A DNA stretch of 48,422 bases, taken from BS150m-G50 sp964501185 [NCBI: uncultured Bacteroidia bacterium]. Its GTDB lineage: Bacteria; CAIWAD01; BS150m-G50. How positions within the stretch are numbered: the first letter of the stretch is position 1; each line of letters starts with the position of its first letter. The notes beneath the pieces are model-generated. The model saw only the letters and a list, made by a program, of their open reading frames with translations. It was not told the DNA's origin and did not search any database. Location: positions 1 to 48,422 of the forward strand of contig CAZCRT010000023.1 in assembly GCA_964501185.1 (NCBI GenBank). The letters run 5' to 3'. Position numbers and translations under genes: made by a program. Shown one piece after another: positions 16,082 to 24,837 of this stretch.

Positions 16082-16979
16082 TCGACAACATACTATTTTA
16101 CTGGCTGATGACGATAAGGCGGTACTGGGTGTACTGCAGGAATACCTTCTGCTGCAGGGATTCAAAGTGCTTGTCAGTGAGAACGGGCGCGAAGCTTTAC
16201 GTGAACTGAAGAAAGAACATGTTGATCTGGTACTGACAGATATGTACATGCCGGAAATGACCGGTATGGATCTGATCGAGCGGGTCCGGCGTTATGATCA
16301 ACAGGTTCCCATAATTCTGCTGACCGGATACAGTACTGTCGAATTGACCATCGAAGCGCTGCGTGCCGGTGCGACCAACTTCATTGTCAAACCTTTCGAT
16401 CTGGAAGAGCTGTATAAAATCATCCGGACTACTTTGCAGCGAGTGGAAGAAGCGGGCAGCTTTACCGCTATCAATCAATACCTGTCCAGATTCCAGCGAT
16501 CGTTTTCACTCCCTAATTCTGAGGATGAACTCGCTCACCTGATCAGGCTTTTCCAGCATGACCTGCAGGGCTTCGGTTTTTCCCCCAGCCAGATTTCGAA
16601 CTATCTGCTGTTACTGCAGGAACTGTTGTTCAATGCAATCTACCATGGCAATCTGGAAATCAGTTCAGAGGTGCGTAAAGATGGGATAGACGGGCAACGT
16701 AAGTTTCAGGAGCTGGTTGCCACCCGTCTGGCGGATCCCGGTTACTCTGGCCGCAGGATTGACCTCTCCTGGTCGTGGCGGAAGGAATTCCTCGGTATCA
16801 CGGTACGTGACGATGGCCCCGGTTTCGACTGGCAGTTGTGGCTGGAAAAAACACGCAATCTCGATTCACTGGATGCATCCGGGCGGGGGATGATGCTGAT
16901 CCAGTCGTTTACCGATAAGATCGAGTTCAACGAACAGGGAAATGAGATAACGGCACTGCTTAAATTGCCGACAGGGTGA
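16074..16979 (+). CDS. Response regulator with RsbW-like ATPase output
   Basis: The 301-residue protein has an intact receiver (1-120) with Asp12-Asp13, phosphoacceptor Asp56 in 'LVLTDMYMP', Thr84 and Lys106 in 'FIVKPFD'. A linker follows, then a GHKL domain (about 150-300) with N-box 'LQELLFNAIYHGN', which keeps both Glu and Asn, 'VRDDGPGFD' and 'GRGMML'. It is the only receiver in the operon that looks phosphorylatable and the only RsbW-type domain with an intact N-box. It is therefore the likely meeting point of the histidine kinases and the STAS switch. A longer upstream reading frame is open, but the ATG at 16074 overlaps the STAS stop by 8 nt and gives a normal receiver start 'MSDRQHTILLADDD'. 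No sigma factor or HTH domain is present. Confidence 0.92.
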   Translation: MSDRQHTILLADDDKAVLGVLQEYLLLQGFKVLVSENGREALRELKKEHVDLVLTDMYMPEMTGMDLIERVRRYDQQVPIILLTGYSTVELTIEALRAGATNFIVKPFDLEELYKIIRTTLQRVEEAGSFTAINQYLSRFQRSFSLPNSEDELAHLIRLFQHDLQGFGFSPSQISNYLLLLQELLFNAIYHGNLEISSEVRKDGIDGQRKFQELVATRLADPGYSGRRIDLSWSWRKEFLGITVRDDGPGFDWQLWLEKTRNLDSLDASGRGMMLIQSFTDKIEFNEQGNEITALLKLPTG

Positions 16980-17119
16980 TTGGGGTAAGCTCTCTTTGAT
17001 TGAGTAATGATCAAGTGATTCTGAATCTTCGAATATTCCAGATATGAACTAGAGCTACGAATTATACTGACCCTGTGAACGTTTGAACCTGTGCATGTTT
17101 CGCACTGCGAAACTGCCAA

Positions 17120-17145
17120 GCCGCTTCTTCGAAGCGGCCGTTTTG
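17120..17145 (+). terminator. Probable terminator after the signalling operon
   Basis: The hairpin GCCGCTTC-TTC-GAAGCGGC (17120-17138) has a perfect 8-bp stem and a 3-nt loop. It is followed by CGTTTTGCTTG, so the U tract is short. It lies 141 nt after the stop of the receiver-RsbW gene and before the next small gene. Confidence 0.5.
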
Positions 17146-17223
17146 CTTGCCCGTAAAGGTGAGTGGGTGTATTTTTTGCTGTGAATAATTAACCAGCTGC
17201 CGACAACCAGACTGTAAACCGGA

Positions 17224-17526
17224 ATGATAATGACCAGAATTCTTGCAGGTATCGAAGTATCTTCCCGCATTAAAGAGCAGCTTGACAACGTAGATCGCAG
17301 CGAAGAAGTGTACTTCCGTTTCAATGATCCGCAGTATCTGACACTGGTAGAGGTTGGTGAGCGGGAATTCCTCGGGCGCTGGCTGGAAGATCCGATCTCA
17401 CTGGACCTGATTGAGAATATTTATGAAAATATCACCAGCATAATCAAACTGATCCTGCCCCATAATCGTCTGACCCGAAACCACTACAAACTCTTCCTGT
17501 TGGATGAGGATTCCACCACGCTGTAG
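17224..17526 (+). CDS. Small conserved-looking protein of unknown function
   Basis: The product has 100 residues (98 from the ATG at 17230), is acidic and has no signal peptide. The frame is coherent and has normal composition. The middle contains 'EEVYFRFNDPQYLTLVEVGEREFLGRWLED' (described here as a strand-rich stretch at about 28-57), and the end is helical, 'ENIYENITSIIKLILPHNRL'. I recognise no family. Its last 43 bp overlap the end of the convergent regulator gene. It is separated from the signalling operon by a probable terminator, so it has its own promoter. No strong Shine-Dalgarno decides between the two ATGs. Confidence 0.55.
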   Translation: MIMTRILAGIEVSSRIKEQLDNVDRSEEVYFRFNDPQYLTLVEVGEREFLGRWLEDPISLDLIENIYENITSIIKLILPHNRLTRNHYKLFLLDEDSTTL

Positions 17527-18086
17527 CTGTTTCTCTGCCGCCGCAGGAGCCCTGCAGCCTGCAGAGGCTTTAGAATCAATTCAATATCGTCACAGTATTC
17601 GCTGAAAACCTGACTCAGTTCCTCAAGTTCGTAGCTCCGCTCCCTCTGCAGATGCCCTATGAAGAATCGTTGCAGTAATTCCCGGTCGCGCTGTTGGGGT
17701 GGGAAACCGCCAAATCTGCCCTCCCTGAATGCATTCGCAAAAACGCTTTTCCGGAAGTCACTTTCATAATCCTCAAGTTGCCGGTTAAACTGCAGTGCCT
17801 GCTTCAGCCAGCTGTGCAGCTGTCCCCAACGCTCCCGTTTCAGTGAATAGTAACGATAATACTGTCGCTTTTCAGAGCTGACCAGACCGATTGCAGTCAG
17901 TTTGCTCAAATGGTGATGGATTGTGGCAGGTTTGCGTTCCAGCATGGTGGACAGCTCTTCCAGACAGGCTTCACGCAGATTCAGGATACTGATTATTCTG
18001 ATTCTTACCGGGCTGGCCAGTGCCGAGAAGAAGGCCGCCAGCTGTTCCGGAGTAGTCTCTGTACTGTTATTAACACGTGTATCCAT
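17484..18086 (-). CDS. ArsR-type winged-helix regulator with DUF2087 domain
   Basis: The 200-residue protein has an ArsR-like winged helix (about 13-85: 'FFSALASPVRIRIISIL', 'ATIHHHLSKLTAIGLVSS', wing 'YYRYYSLK'). No metal-sensing Cys pair of the classical ArsR type is visible near the recognition helix; Cys42 in 'REACLEELS' stands alone. Residues about 130-190 match DUF2087 in outline ('RDRELLQRFFIGHLQRE..YELEELSQVFSEYCDDIELILKPLQAAGLL'). Such fusions are usually transcriptional repressors with unknown effectors. The gene is divergent from miaB across a 215-bp gap, so it could regulate itself and the miaB cluster. Its 3' end overlaps the small convergent gene by 43 bp. Confidence 0.82.
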   Translation of the reverse strand: MDTRVNNSTETTPEQLAAFFSALASPVRIRIISILNLREACLEELSTMLERKPATIHHHLSKLTAIGLVSSEKRQYYRYYSLKRERWGQLHSWLKQALQFNRQLEDYESDFRKSVFANAFREGRFGGFPPQQRDRELLQRFFIGHLQRERSYELEELSQVFSEYCDDIELILKPLQAAGLLRRQRNSYSVVESSSNRKSL

Positions 18087-18301
18087 GGCTTCAAACTGTT
18101 TTACGGAAGCCTGCTACTCCCGTATCAGTTCCGGTCTCCTTTTTCTCTTTCTCCATAGCCGGAGAGTATTATCCTTAAATGTGTAATAAAGCACTGTTTC
18201 TACTCTCAAACCTGAACAGGACAGCTGCTGGAGTGGTCATATCGCCGACAGCTACACATTAGACCGCCAGAAACTGGAATTCAACAATAACAGGGATCTC
18301 G

Positions 18302-19630
18302 ATGTCTTTCGGACGGAAATCACGTGTCTACATGGAAACCTACGGTTGTCAGATGAATTTCGCTGACAGCGAGCTGGTAACATCCATCCTGGAGGAAAAC
18401 CGGTCGGTGATGACGGACGACATCGGTGATGCAGATGTGATTCTGGTCAATACCTGTGCTATCCGGGAACACGCTTCGGAGAGGGTACTGCAACAGCTGC
18501 ATCGTTACCGGCAACGCAAGGATGAGCATCCCGGGACTGTGATCGGCGTACTGGGCTGCCTGTCGAGTCACCTGCAGGAGGAGATAAGCCGCAAACAACC
18601 CTGGGTTGATCTGGTAGTCGGTCCTGATTCATACCGGCAACTGCCAGAGCTGATCGAAGAACGCCGGCAGGGGATGCCCGCTGCAATTGCAACCGACCTG
18701 GATCGCTATGAAACCTACGAGCAGATATTTCCCCACCGGGAAGGAGGTCCCAACGCCTGGGTGACAATTACCCGGGGCTGTGATAATTTCTGCAGCTATT
18801 GTGTGGTTCCCTTTGCACGGGGCCGTGAACGGTCACGGCCTTTGCAGGCGATACGGGCCGAATTAGAGCAGGTTGTGGCAGAAGGTTATCCCGAAGTAAC
18901 GCTGCTGGGGCAGAATGTCAATTCCTGGCAGGAGGGAGATAACCGCTTTCCGGAGCTGCTGGAGGCAGTCGGTCAACTGTCCGGACTGGACAGGATTCGA
19001 TTTATCGCACCTCATCCCCGTGATTTTTCACAACGATTACTGGAAGTAATGCGGGACATTCCGCAGGTTATGAACCATATTCATTTACCGCTGCAGGCTG
19101 GCAGTGATCAGATTCTTAAGCGAATGAACCGTGGATACACTGCCGCTGAATTTATAGAGTTGGCTGGCAGAGCACGAAAAACAGTACCGGAGCTGGCTGT
19201 CAGTACTGATATTATTGTTGGTTTCTGTGGTGAAACAGAGGCTGATTTTGAGAAAACGCTGGAGGTGGTACGGGAGGTGCAGTTCGACTCCGCTTTTACC
19301 TTCAAGTACTCTGAACGGGCAGGCACGATTGCTGCCAGAAAATATGATGATGACGTTCCGCCGGAAGTCAAGGGAGAGCGGCTGGAAAGGCTGATTGAAT
19401 TGCAGAACGGCATTACCCGTCAGCGAAATGCTGCCTGTGTCGGCATGGAGTTTTCGGTTATGGCGGAAGGCCCCAGTCGTAAATCGGAAGCCGAGTGGAT
19501 GGGGCGCACCGGTTGCAACCGTATAGTGGTTTTTCCTCATCAACCCGGTGTTGAGTCTGGAACAGTACTGCCGGTAAATATCGTGGAACTGTCCGGTTTT
19601 ACTTTGCGTGGAAATGTGATACAAAAATAG
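18302..19630 (+). CDS. miaB: tRNA-2-methylthio-N6-dimethylallyladenosine synthase MiaB
   Basis: The 442-residue radical-SAM methylthiotransferase adds the methylthio group to i6A37 of tRNAs that read UNN codons. The N-terminal UPF0004 domain has the three cluster cysteines, Cys16 ('TYGCQMN'), Cys52 ('VNTCAIRE') and Cys86 ('VLGCLS'). The radical-SAM CxxxCxxC is Cys160-Cys164-Cys167 in 'RGCDNFCSYC'. A TRAM domain ends the protein (about 375-440). 'GCQMN' and 'RGCDNFCSYCVVPFARGRERSR' type motifs favour MiaB over RimO or MtaB. It starts the plus-strand cluster with lapA 12 nt downstream. The Shine-Dalgarno is weak. Confidence 0.95.
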   Translation: MSFGRKSRVYMETYGCQMNFADSELVTSILEENRSVMTDDIGDADVILVNTCAIREHASERVLQQLHRYRQRKDEHPGTVIGVLGCLSSHLQEEISRKQPWVDLVVGPDSYRQLPELIEERRQGMPAAIATDLDRYETYEQIFPHREGGPNAWVTITRGCDNFCSYCVVPFARGRERSRPLQAIRAELEQVVAEGYPEVTLLGQNVNSWQEGDNRFPELLEAVGQLSGLDRIRFIAPHPRDFSQRLLEVMRDIPQVMNHIHLPLQAGSDQILKRMNRGYTAAEFIELAGRARKTVPELAVSTDIIVGFCGETEADFEKTLEVVREVQFDSAFTFKYSERAGTIAARKYDDDVPPEVKGERLERLIELQNGITRQRNAACVGMEFSVMAEGPSRKSEAEWMGRTGCNRIVVFPHQPGVESGTVLPVNIVELSGFTLRGNVIQK

Positions 19631-19642
19631 CCCGGAGGATGT

Positions 19643-19972
19643 ATGTGGACATTGCGTTGGACTCTATTCATTATAGTGCTCTTTCTGGTCCTGGGATTTT
19701 CGATTCTGAACAGTGGACAGATCATCGACCTGAACCTGTTCTGGAGTAAATATGAAGGGGTATCCCTGGTACTGGCTCTGTTTGCCGCCTTCATGCTGGG
19801 AGTAGTGTTCTGGTTCCTGGTGACAGTGCTGCAGCACCTGACACTTCGCAAAGACAACCGCGCTCTGCGGCACCGGGTCCAGAGCCTGCGCGATGAACTG
19901 CGCGACCTGCGCAATGCCAGTTTTGGTGACACTGATCAGGATGACAAAAAGCAACTCCAGGAGACATCATGA
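19643..19972 (+). CDS. lapA: LapA-domain inner-membrane protein
   Basis: The 109-residue protein has two membrane helices (about 5-25 and 40-65) and a C-terminal charged coiled coil ('LRKDNRALRHRVQSLRDELR', about 70-92). This is the LapA (DUF1049) layout. In E. coli LapA works with LapB to tune LPS synthesis through LpxC turnover. The motif 'FSILNSGQIIDLNLFWSKYEG' corresponds to the family's 'N.. .V.lnl....' segment between the helices. CGGAGG precedes the ATG. It overlaps lapB by 4 nt (ATGA), the same gene order as in proteobacteria. Confidence 0.85.
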   Translation: MWTLRWTLFIIVLFLVLGFSILNSGQIIDLNLFWSKYEGVSLVLALFAAFMLGVVFWFLVTVLQHLTLRKDNRALRHRVQSLRDELRDLRNASFGDTDQDDKKQLQETS

Positions 19973-21135
19973 CCGTGCTTTACTATCTGGTTCCACTTCT
20001 GATTCTGGGGCTGATCGTTTTGTATCACGCTTTCGATCGTGGTGAGAAACTGGAAGAGGACTCCTCCTACTATCTTTCAGGGTTGCGTTTGATGGTGCGC
20101 GGTGACAGGAAAGGGGCTATCAAGTCCTTTCAGGAAGAGATCACCCGTGACACCGACAATATCGATGCCTACATCAAGCTGGGTATGCTCTATCGTGAAA
20201 CAGGCGAGGCTGTTCGGGCCTCCCGTATTCATAACGAGTTAACGTTGCGTCGTGAACTTACCCGGGGGCAGCAACTGGAGATATGGAAAGAGCTCGCACT
20301 CGATTTCATAGCTCGTGAAGATACCGATTCCGCACTCAACTGGCTCCGGAGACTGCTGGCTGAAGACAAACAGAACAACAGTGCTCGCCGCCTCTATCTG
20401 GAATTACTGGAGAGTCGCGGGGAATGGAGCGAGGCTTTCGATGTTCTGAAGAAGCTGACCGTCGCTGAAGATGAAAAGCAGAACAGTCACCTTGCCCTGA
20501 TTCGTACCGAGGAAGCACGTCAGTTCTTCAAAAGAGGTGAGGGCAAAAAGGGGCGGTTGCTCTGCAAAGAGGCGATAAAACTGGATCAGAAATGCACCCC
20601 TGCATATCTGTTGATAGGGCAATCCTACGTAGAAGAAGATCGTTCGGTTGAGGGTGTGGAGTTCTGGGAAAGACTGACCAGGGAAGTCCCTGAAGATGCT
20701 CATCTGGTGATAGAGGACCTGGAGCTGGAGCTCTTTAAAACCGGTAGTTTCGGGAAGGTGGAAACAATCTATCGTCAACTGATTGACAGGGCACCACATC
20801 AACCCGCTGCTTATCTGGCGCTGGGCCGGTTCCATGAAAAGAAGGGCGAATTCCAGGATGCCCTTGACATCTGTCGCGTAGGCCTTGCCGGGACTGATAA
20901 TAACATCTGGCTGGTTCGCCTGGAACTGAAACTACTCGGCAGATTGGAGAAGACGGAAGAGATACTGATCCGGACACAGGAGGTCATCGAGAACCTTTTC
21001 TCCGTCAGCCGGACCTTCCAGTGCGATCGATGCGGTAACAATTCGGATACACCTATCTGGTTCTGCCCCGGCTGCCATGCCTGGTCCAGTTACAAAACAG
21101 ATGCGCCTCCAACATCTTTTACAACTCGCACCTGA
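19969..21135 (+). CDS. lapB: LapB-like TPR protein with rubredoxin-type zinc ribbon
   Basis: The 388-residue protein has an N-terminal membrane anchor (about 3-22), a long TPR solenoid (about 35-335, for example 'AIKSFQEEITRDTDNIDAYI' and 'PAAYLALGRFHEKKGEFQDA') and a C-terminal metal site Cys352-x2-Cys355...Cys366-x2-Cys369 in 'CDRCG' and 'CPGC'. This matches E. coli LapB/YciM, which controls LpxC proteolysis and LPS assembly. Here the site ends 'WSSYKTDAPPTSF' close to the C-terminus, as in LapB. With LapA directly upstream and an LptD homologue elsewhere in the window, this supports an LPS-bearing outer membrane. Confidence 0.88.
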   Translation: MTVLYYLVPLLILGLIVLYHAFDRGEKLEEDSSYYLSGLRLMVRGDRKGAIKSFQEEITRDTDNIDAYIKLGMLYRETGEAVRASRIHNELTLRRELTRGQQLEIWKELALDFIAREDTDSALNWLRRLLAEDKQNNSARRLYLELLESRGEWSEAFDVLKKLTVAEDEKQNSHLALIRTEEARQFFKRGEGKKGRLLCKEAIKLDQKCTPAYLLIGQSYVEEDRSVEGVEFWERLTREVPEDAHLVIEDLELELFKTGSFGKVETIYRQLIDRAPHQPAAYLALGRFHEKKGEFQDALDICRVGLAGTDNNIWLVRLELKLLGRLEKTEEILIRTQEVIENLFSVSRTFQCDRCGNNSDTPIWFCPGCHAWSSYKTDAPPTSFTTRT

Positions 21136-21141
21136 GCAATT

Positions 21142-21654
21142 GTGTCACGCGCGAGTTCAATAATCCTGCTGATGCTGATACTGTTTTCAGAGCAGGTAGC
21201 TGCAGTATCTCCACAGCTGCAGGCTGCACGTGCCACTACTGACGTTGATTCTGCACTTTTTTTGTATCACACAATTCTTGAAGCTGATGGCAGGGCGGGG
21301 GAGGGACCTGAAGCCCTGGCCGGCCTGCTCGATTACTTCTGTTTTACAGGGCAGGTTGATTCACTTCTCCGGTACAAAAAAATGTGGCACACCGAATATA
21401 ACTGTTCCGGAATGGATCTCACTGGTGATTGCTGGCGGGTACAGTTAGGGGCTTTCGCTGAACGGGATAACGCATTTCGTATGGCAAACAGGCTGCGAAA
21501 AGAGGCTGGTGCAATCGAGGTGGTCGAGCGACAGGGCCGTTATCTGGTCGTCAGTAATTGTTATACAAGCAAGCGCAAGGCCAAAGCAGCCGCCCGTGGT
21601 TGGCGACAGGATGGACTCATCAATGATTATATGCTGCGCAGATTTAAACAATAG
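21142..21654 (+). CDS. Exported protein with C-terminal SPOR domain
   Basis: The 170-residue product starts with GTG 6 nt after lapB and has a signal peptide (about 1-21, 'SSIILLMLILFSEQVAA'). A short helical region follows ('PQLQAARATTDVDSALFLYHTILEADG', about 24-50). The C-terminus (about 93-168) is a SPOR domain: 'WRVQLGAFAERDNAFRMANRL' and 'YLVVSNCYTSKRKAKAAARG'. SPOR domains bind denuded glycan strands of peptidoglycan at division sites. The protein is therefore probably periplasmic and cell-wall bound. The small N-terminal part has no named domain. The stop overlaps a possible upstream GTG for mutS. Confidence 0.82.
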   Translation: MSRASSIILLMLILFSEQVAAVSPQLQAARATTDVDSALFLYHTILEADGRAGEGPEALAGLLDYFCFTGQVDSLLRYKKMWHTEYNCSGMDLTGDCWRVQLGAFAERDNAFRMANRLRKEAGAIEVVERQGRYLVVSNCYTSKRKAKAAARGWRQDGLINDYMLRRFKQ

Positions 21655-21677
21655 TGAACCGGAATCAGGGAGTGGTT

Positions 21678-24323
21678 TTGAGCCGGAAAGCGGACAAAGA
21701 TAAAATGACCCCGATGGTACGACAGTACTACGAAATCAAGCGGGAGTATCAGGATGCCATTCTGTTCTACCGCATGGGGGATTTTTATGAAATGTTCTTT
21801 GATGATGCGCTGACCGGCAGCGAGGTGCTCGGAATTACACTGACCCGGCGCGGGCAGCATAAGGACGAGGATATACCACTGGCCGGATTTCCCTATCACG
21901 CGCTTGAAGGTTATCTGCACAAAATGCTGCAGGCCGGTTACAAGGTGGCTGTCTGTGAGCAGGTAGAAGACCCGGCCCAGGCGAAGGGGGTAGTGAAACG
22001 GGAAGTGATAGAGGTATTTACCCGGGGGACTGATCTGTCCAACTCAGCGCTGCTGCAAACCTCGAATAATTATGTAGCGGCATTGTATCACAGCGAAGAG
22101 CTTTGGGCACTGGCCTGGATGGATGTGACCACGGGTGAATTTGTCGCATCTGAACTCACAGAGGATGCTCTGCTGGCCAAACTAGGGACCCTTGACCCCG
22201 CGGAGTATGTCATTTGCCATGATCAGCAGCAACTGTTTCAGAAGTTGCTGCCGCTTGCCAGTGTCCCACTGGCCCGGATGGAAAACTGGTTTTATGAACA
22301 TCAGTTTGCCCGCAACCTGCTGCTTGATCACTTTGGTGTCCGAACACTTAAAGGATATGGCCTGGAGGAAAACCTGACGGCTGTGATTGCAGCAGGGGCA
22401 CTGTTACACTATGTACGTGATAACCTCAAGCGTCCTCCCCGGCAGGTCCAGGCTCTGAGCTTCTGGGAACCCACAGGGTTTATGAAAATTGATCCTGCTT
22501 CACGACGCAATCTGGAGCTGGTTGAACCGTTGCAGGGTGGTGACCGGCGTCAGACACTGTTTGCAGTTATGGATCGCACACTGACGGCAATGGGCAGGCG
22601 CCTGTTGCACAGGCGTCTTCAGGAGCCACTGATGGACAGGAGTGCTGTTGAACAGCGATTGGATCAGGTGGAAACCGCTCTCACTGACGCAGCAGTGCGT
22701 GGCGCAATTCGCAGCCTGTTACGTCACGTGACCGACCTGGAACATCTCGCCGCAAAACTGGTTTCTGTCCGTGCCAACGCCCGTGACCTGATCAGCCTGG
22801 CTTCCCTGCTGGAGGTGGTTCCTGAACTTCAGGAGCATGTATCACAGTTTAAGCTTGCCGCCTGGCAGGATCTGGCAAACGGCCTGGACCCCCTTGAGGA
22901 ATTGCTGGGGCAGATTCGTGCCACGTTACGCGATGACCCACCCGCTACTGTAAGGGAAGGGGGTATGATCCGTGAGGGCTTTCACAGCCATCTTGATGAA
23001 CTGCATGCTATTGCTTACTCCGGTAAAACCTGGCTGAAGAGGTTTGCCGAACAGGAGCAGGCAGCAACTGGAATAAGCAGCCTCAAGGTGAAGAGTAACA
23101 AAGTCTTCGGTTACTACATTGAAGTCAGCAATGCCAACCTCGACCGGGTACCGGATCACTATATCCGCAAACAGACACTGGTAAACGCAGAGCGCTTCAT
23201 CACGCCGGATTTGAAGGAATATGAGGAAAAGATTTTCAGCGCCCGTGATGAGATTGAGCGTCTTGAATATGAGATTTTCCAACAGTTGCTGGAAAAAGTG
23301 CAGCAGGACATTGCACCAATTCAACGCAACGCCGCCAGGCTGGCTGAGATTGATCTCTACAGTGCGCTGGCAACACTGGCCGAGGAAAACCGCTATCAGC
23401 GTCCCCACCTCGGTGATGATGGTGAGATATCTATAAAAGAGGGGCGTCATCCGGTAGTGGAGAAATTGCTGCCGGTAGGTGATCAGTTTGTCCCGAACGA
23501 TGTCGAACTGGAGAACAATCACCGTCAGATTCTGCTGATCACCGGCCCCAATATGGCCGGTAAATCAACCTACCTGCGGATGGTGGGGCTGATCGTCCTG
23601 ATGGGGCAGATGGGTTCCTTTGTTCCTGCCAATGCTGCCCATATCGGTATGGTGGACAGGATATTTACCCGGGTTGGTGCCAGTGATAACCTGGCGCGGG
23701 GTGAATCTACCTTCCTGGTGGAGATGAATGAAGCGGCCAACATTCTCAACAATGCTACCAGCCGCAGTCTGATACTGCTGGATGAAATCGGGCGTGGCAC
23801 CTCCACCTTTGACGGGCTGTCACTGGCCTGGGCGATTACGGAGTACCTGCACAATCATGAGGCAGTGCGGGCCAACACGCTCTTTGCCACCCATTATCAC
23901 GAACTGGTCGATCTGGAGCAGACATTATCCCGCCTGCGCAATGTCAATATTCAGGTCAGGGAGTATGGTGGAAAACTGGTGTTCCTGCGCAAAATCGTCC
24001 CGGGTGGCTGCAGTCACAGTTATGGTATTGATGTTGCACGCATGGCCGGGATCCCGGCAGCGGTGATAGCCAGAGCTCGTGAAGTGCTGGCAACCCTGGA
24101 GCAAGGCCAGCTTACCAGTGATGCAGAGCCCCGGTTAGCCGTTCACACGGAAACAACTGTTCCAGTTATCGCAGAGAGGGTGCCGCAGCTCTTTGAAGAG
24201 GAGGAACAGACTCTGCTTGACGAGGTATTGCAGCAGAAGCTGGATCGTATGACACCGATGGAGGGAATGCTGTTTCTGGACCGGTTGCAGAAAAAGATCC
24301 GCCGCCAGAGGAAACGACAGTGA
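21678..24323 (+). CDS. mutS: DNA mismatch repair protein MutS
   Basis: The 881-residue protein has the family's full length. Mismatch recognition: 'YRMGDFYEMFFDDA', containing the Phe-x-Glu wedge. ATPase: Walker A 'GPNMAGKSTYLRM', signature and Walker B 'LILLDEIGRGTSTFDG', and 'ATHYHELVDLE'. The C-terminal tail includes 'EEEQTLLDEVLQQKLDRMTPMEGMLFL' type residues that carry the tetramer/beta-clamp region. The frame is open to a GTG at 21654, but that codon has no Shine-Dalgarno. A TTG at 21678 has AGGGAG 5 nt upstream and gives MSRKADKDKMTPM, so it is preferred. The first universally aligned residues come after either choice. No mutL is visible nearby. Confidence 0.96.
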   Translation: MSRKADKDKMTPMVRQYYEIKREYQDAILFYRMGDFYEMFFDDALTGSEVLGITLTRRGQHKDEDIPLAGFPYHALEGYLHKMLQAGYKVAVCEQVEDPAQAKGVVKREVIEVFTRGTDLSNSALLQTSNNYVAALYHSEELWALAWMDVTTGEFVASELTEDALLAKLGTLDPAEYVICHDQQQLFQKLLPLASVPLARMENWFYEHQFARNLLLDHFGVRTLKGYGLEENLTAVIAAGALLHYVRDNLKRPPRQVQALSFWEPTGFMKIDPASRRNLELVEPLQGGDRRQTLFAVMDRTLTAMGRRLLHRRLQEPLMDRSAVEQRLDQVETALTDAAVRGAIRSLLRHVTDLEHLAAKLVSVRANARDLISLASLLEVVPELQEHVSQFKLAAWQDLANGLDPLEELLGQIRATLRDDPPATVREGGMIREGFHSHLDELHAIAYSGKTWLKRFAEQEQAATGISSLKVKSNKVFGYYIEVSNANLDRVPDHYIRKQTLVNAERFITPDLKEYEEKIFSARDEIERLEYEIFQQLLEKVQQDIAPIQRNAARLAEIDLYSALATLAEENRYQRPHLGDDGEISIKEGRHPVVEKLLPVGDQFVPNDVELENNHRQILLITGPNMAGKSTYLRMVGLIVLMGQMGSFVPANAAHIGMVDRIFTRVGASDNLARGESTFLVEMNEAANILNNATSRSLILLDEIGRGTSTFDGLSLAWAITEYLHNHEAVRANTLFATHYHELVDLEQTLSRLRNVNIQVREYGGKLVFLRKIVPGGCSHSYGIDVARMAGIPAAVIARAREVLATLEQGQLTSDAEPRLAVHTETTVPVIAERVPQLFEEEEQTLLDEVLQQKLDRMTPMEGMLFLDRLQKKIRRQRKRQ

Positions 24324-24805
24324 TGCGCAGAGTACTCTTTGTCTGTTCCGGCAATATCTGTCGCAGCCCGATGGCGGAATTGCTGTTCCGTCAACTGCTG
24401 CAGGAGCAGGGGATTGACTGGATACAGGCGGAGTCCAGCGGCACACTGGGGATCAAAAACGCACCGGTCACCGATAACAATATGACTGTGCTGCAGGAGT
24501 TGAATCTGGAACCTGAGCAGCACCGGTCCAGGCCGCTGCAGTTTTTCCACATCTATCGTGCTGATCTGATTATCGTCATGGAACCGTTTCACCGGGACCT
24601 GATCGCTGAAGAGGCAGGTAATGATCCTGAAATAATGGATCGGGTTCTGGCCATCACAGAGTTCCATCCCGATCCCGGGGAGCGTAATGGAGCAGGAATC
24701 TATGATTTTGTAGCGGCAGATCTGGAGACCTATCGTGAAATGGCTGATGATTTTCGATTGCGGTTGCAGGCGATGCTTGAATACTGCGTACGGCTGTGGG
24801 GGTAG
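24323..24805 (+). CDS. Low-molecular-weight protein phosphatase
   Basis: The 160-residue cytoplasmic phosphatase of the LMW-PTP/YwlE/Wzb group has the active-site loop Cys8-x5-Arg14-Ser15 in 'VCSGNICRSPMAEL' and the general-acid aspartate in 'GIYDFVAADLETYREM', where the usual DP is DF. Substrates in this family are phosphotyrosine or, in YwlE, phosphoarginine, and the sequence does not decide between them. A GTG one codon upstream is possible, but the ATG at 24323 forms a TGATG stop-start overlap with mutS, which suggests translational coupling. Confidence 0.9.
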   Translation: MRRVLFVCSGNICRSPMAELLFRQLLQEQGIDWIQAESSGTLGIKNAPVTDNNMTVLQELNLEPEQHRSRPLQFFHIYRADLIIVMEPFHRDLIAEEAGNDPEIMDRVLAITEFHPDPGERNGAGIYDFVAADLETYREMADDFRLRLQAMLEYCVRLWG

Positions 24806-24837
24806 TTTCATTCAAAATCCGAGAAGCGGGGAAGATA

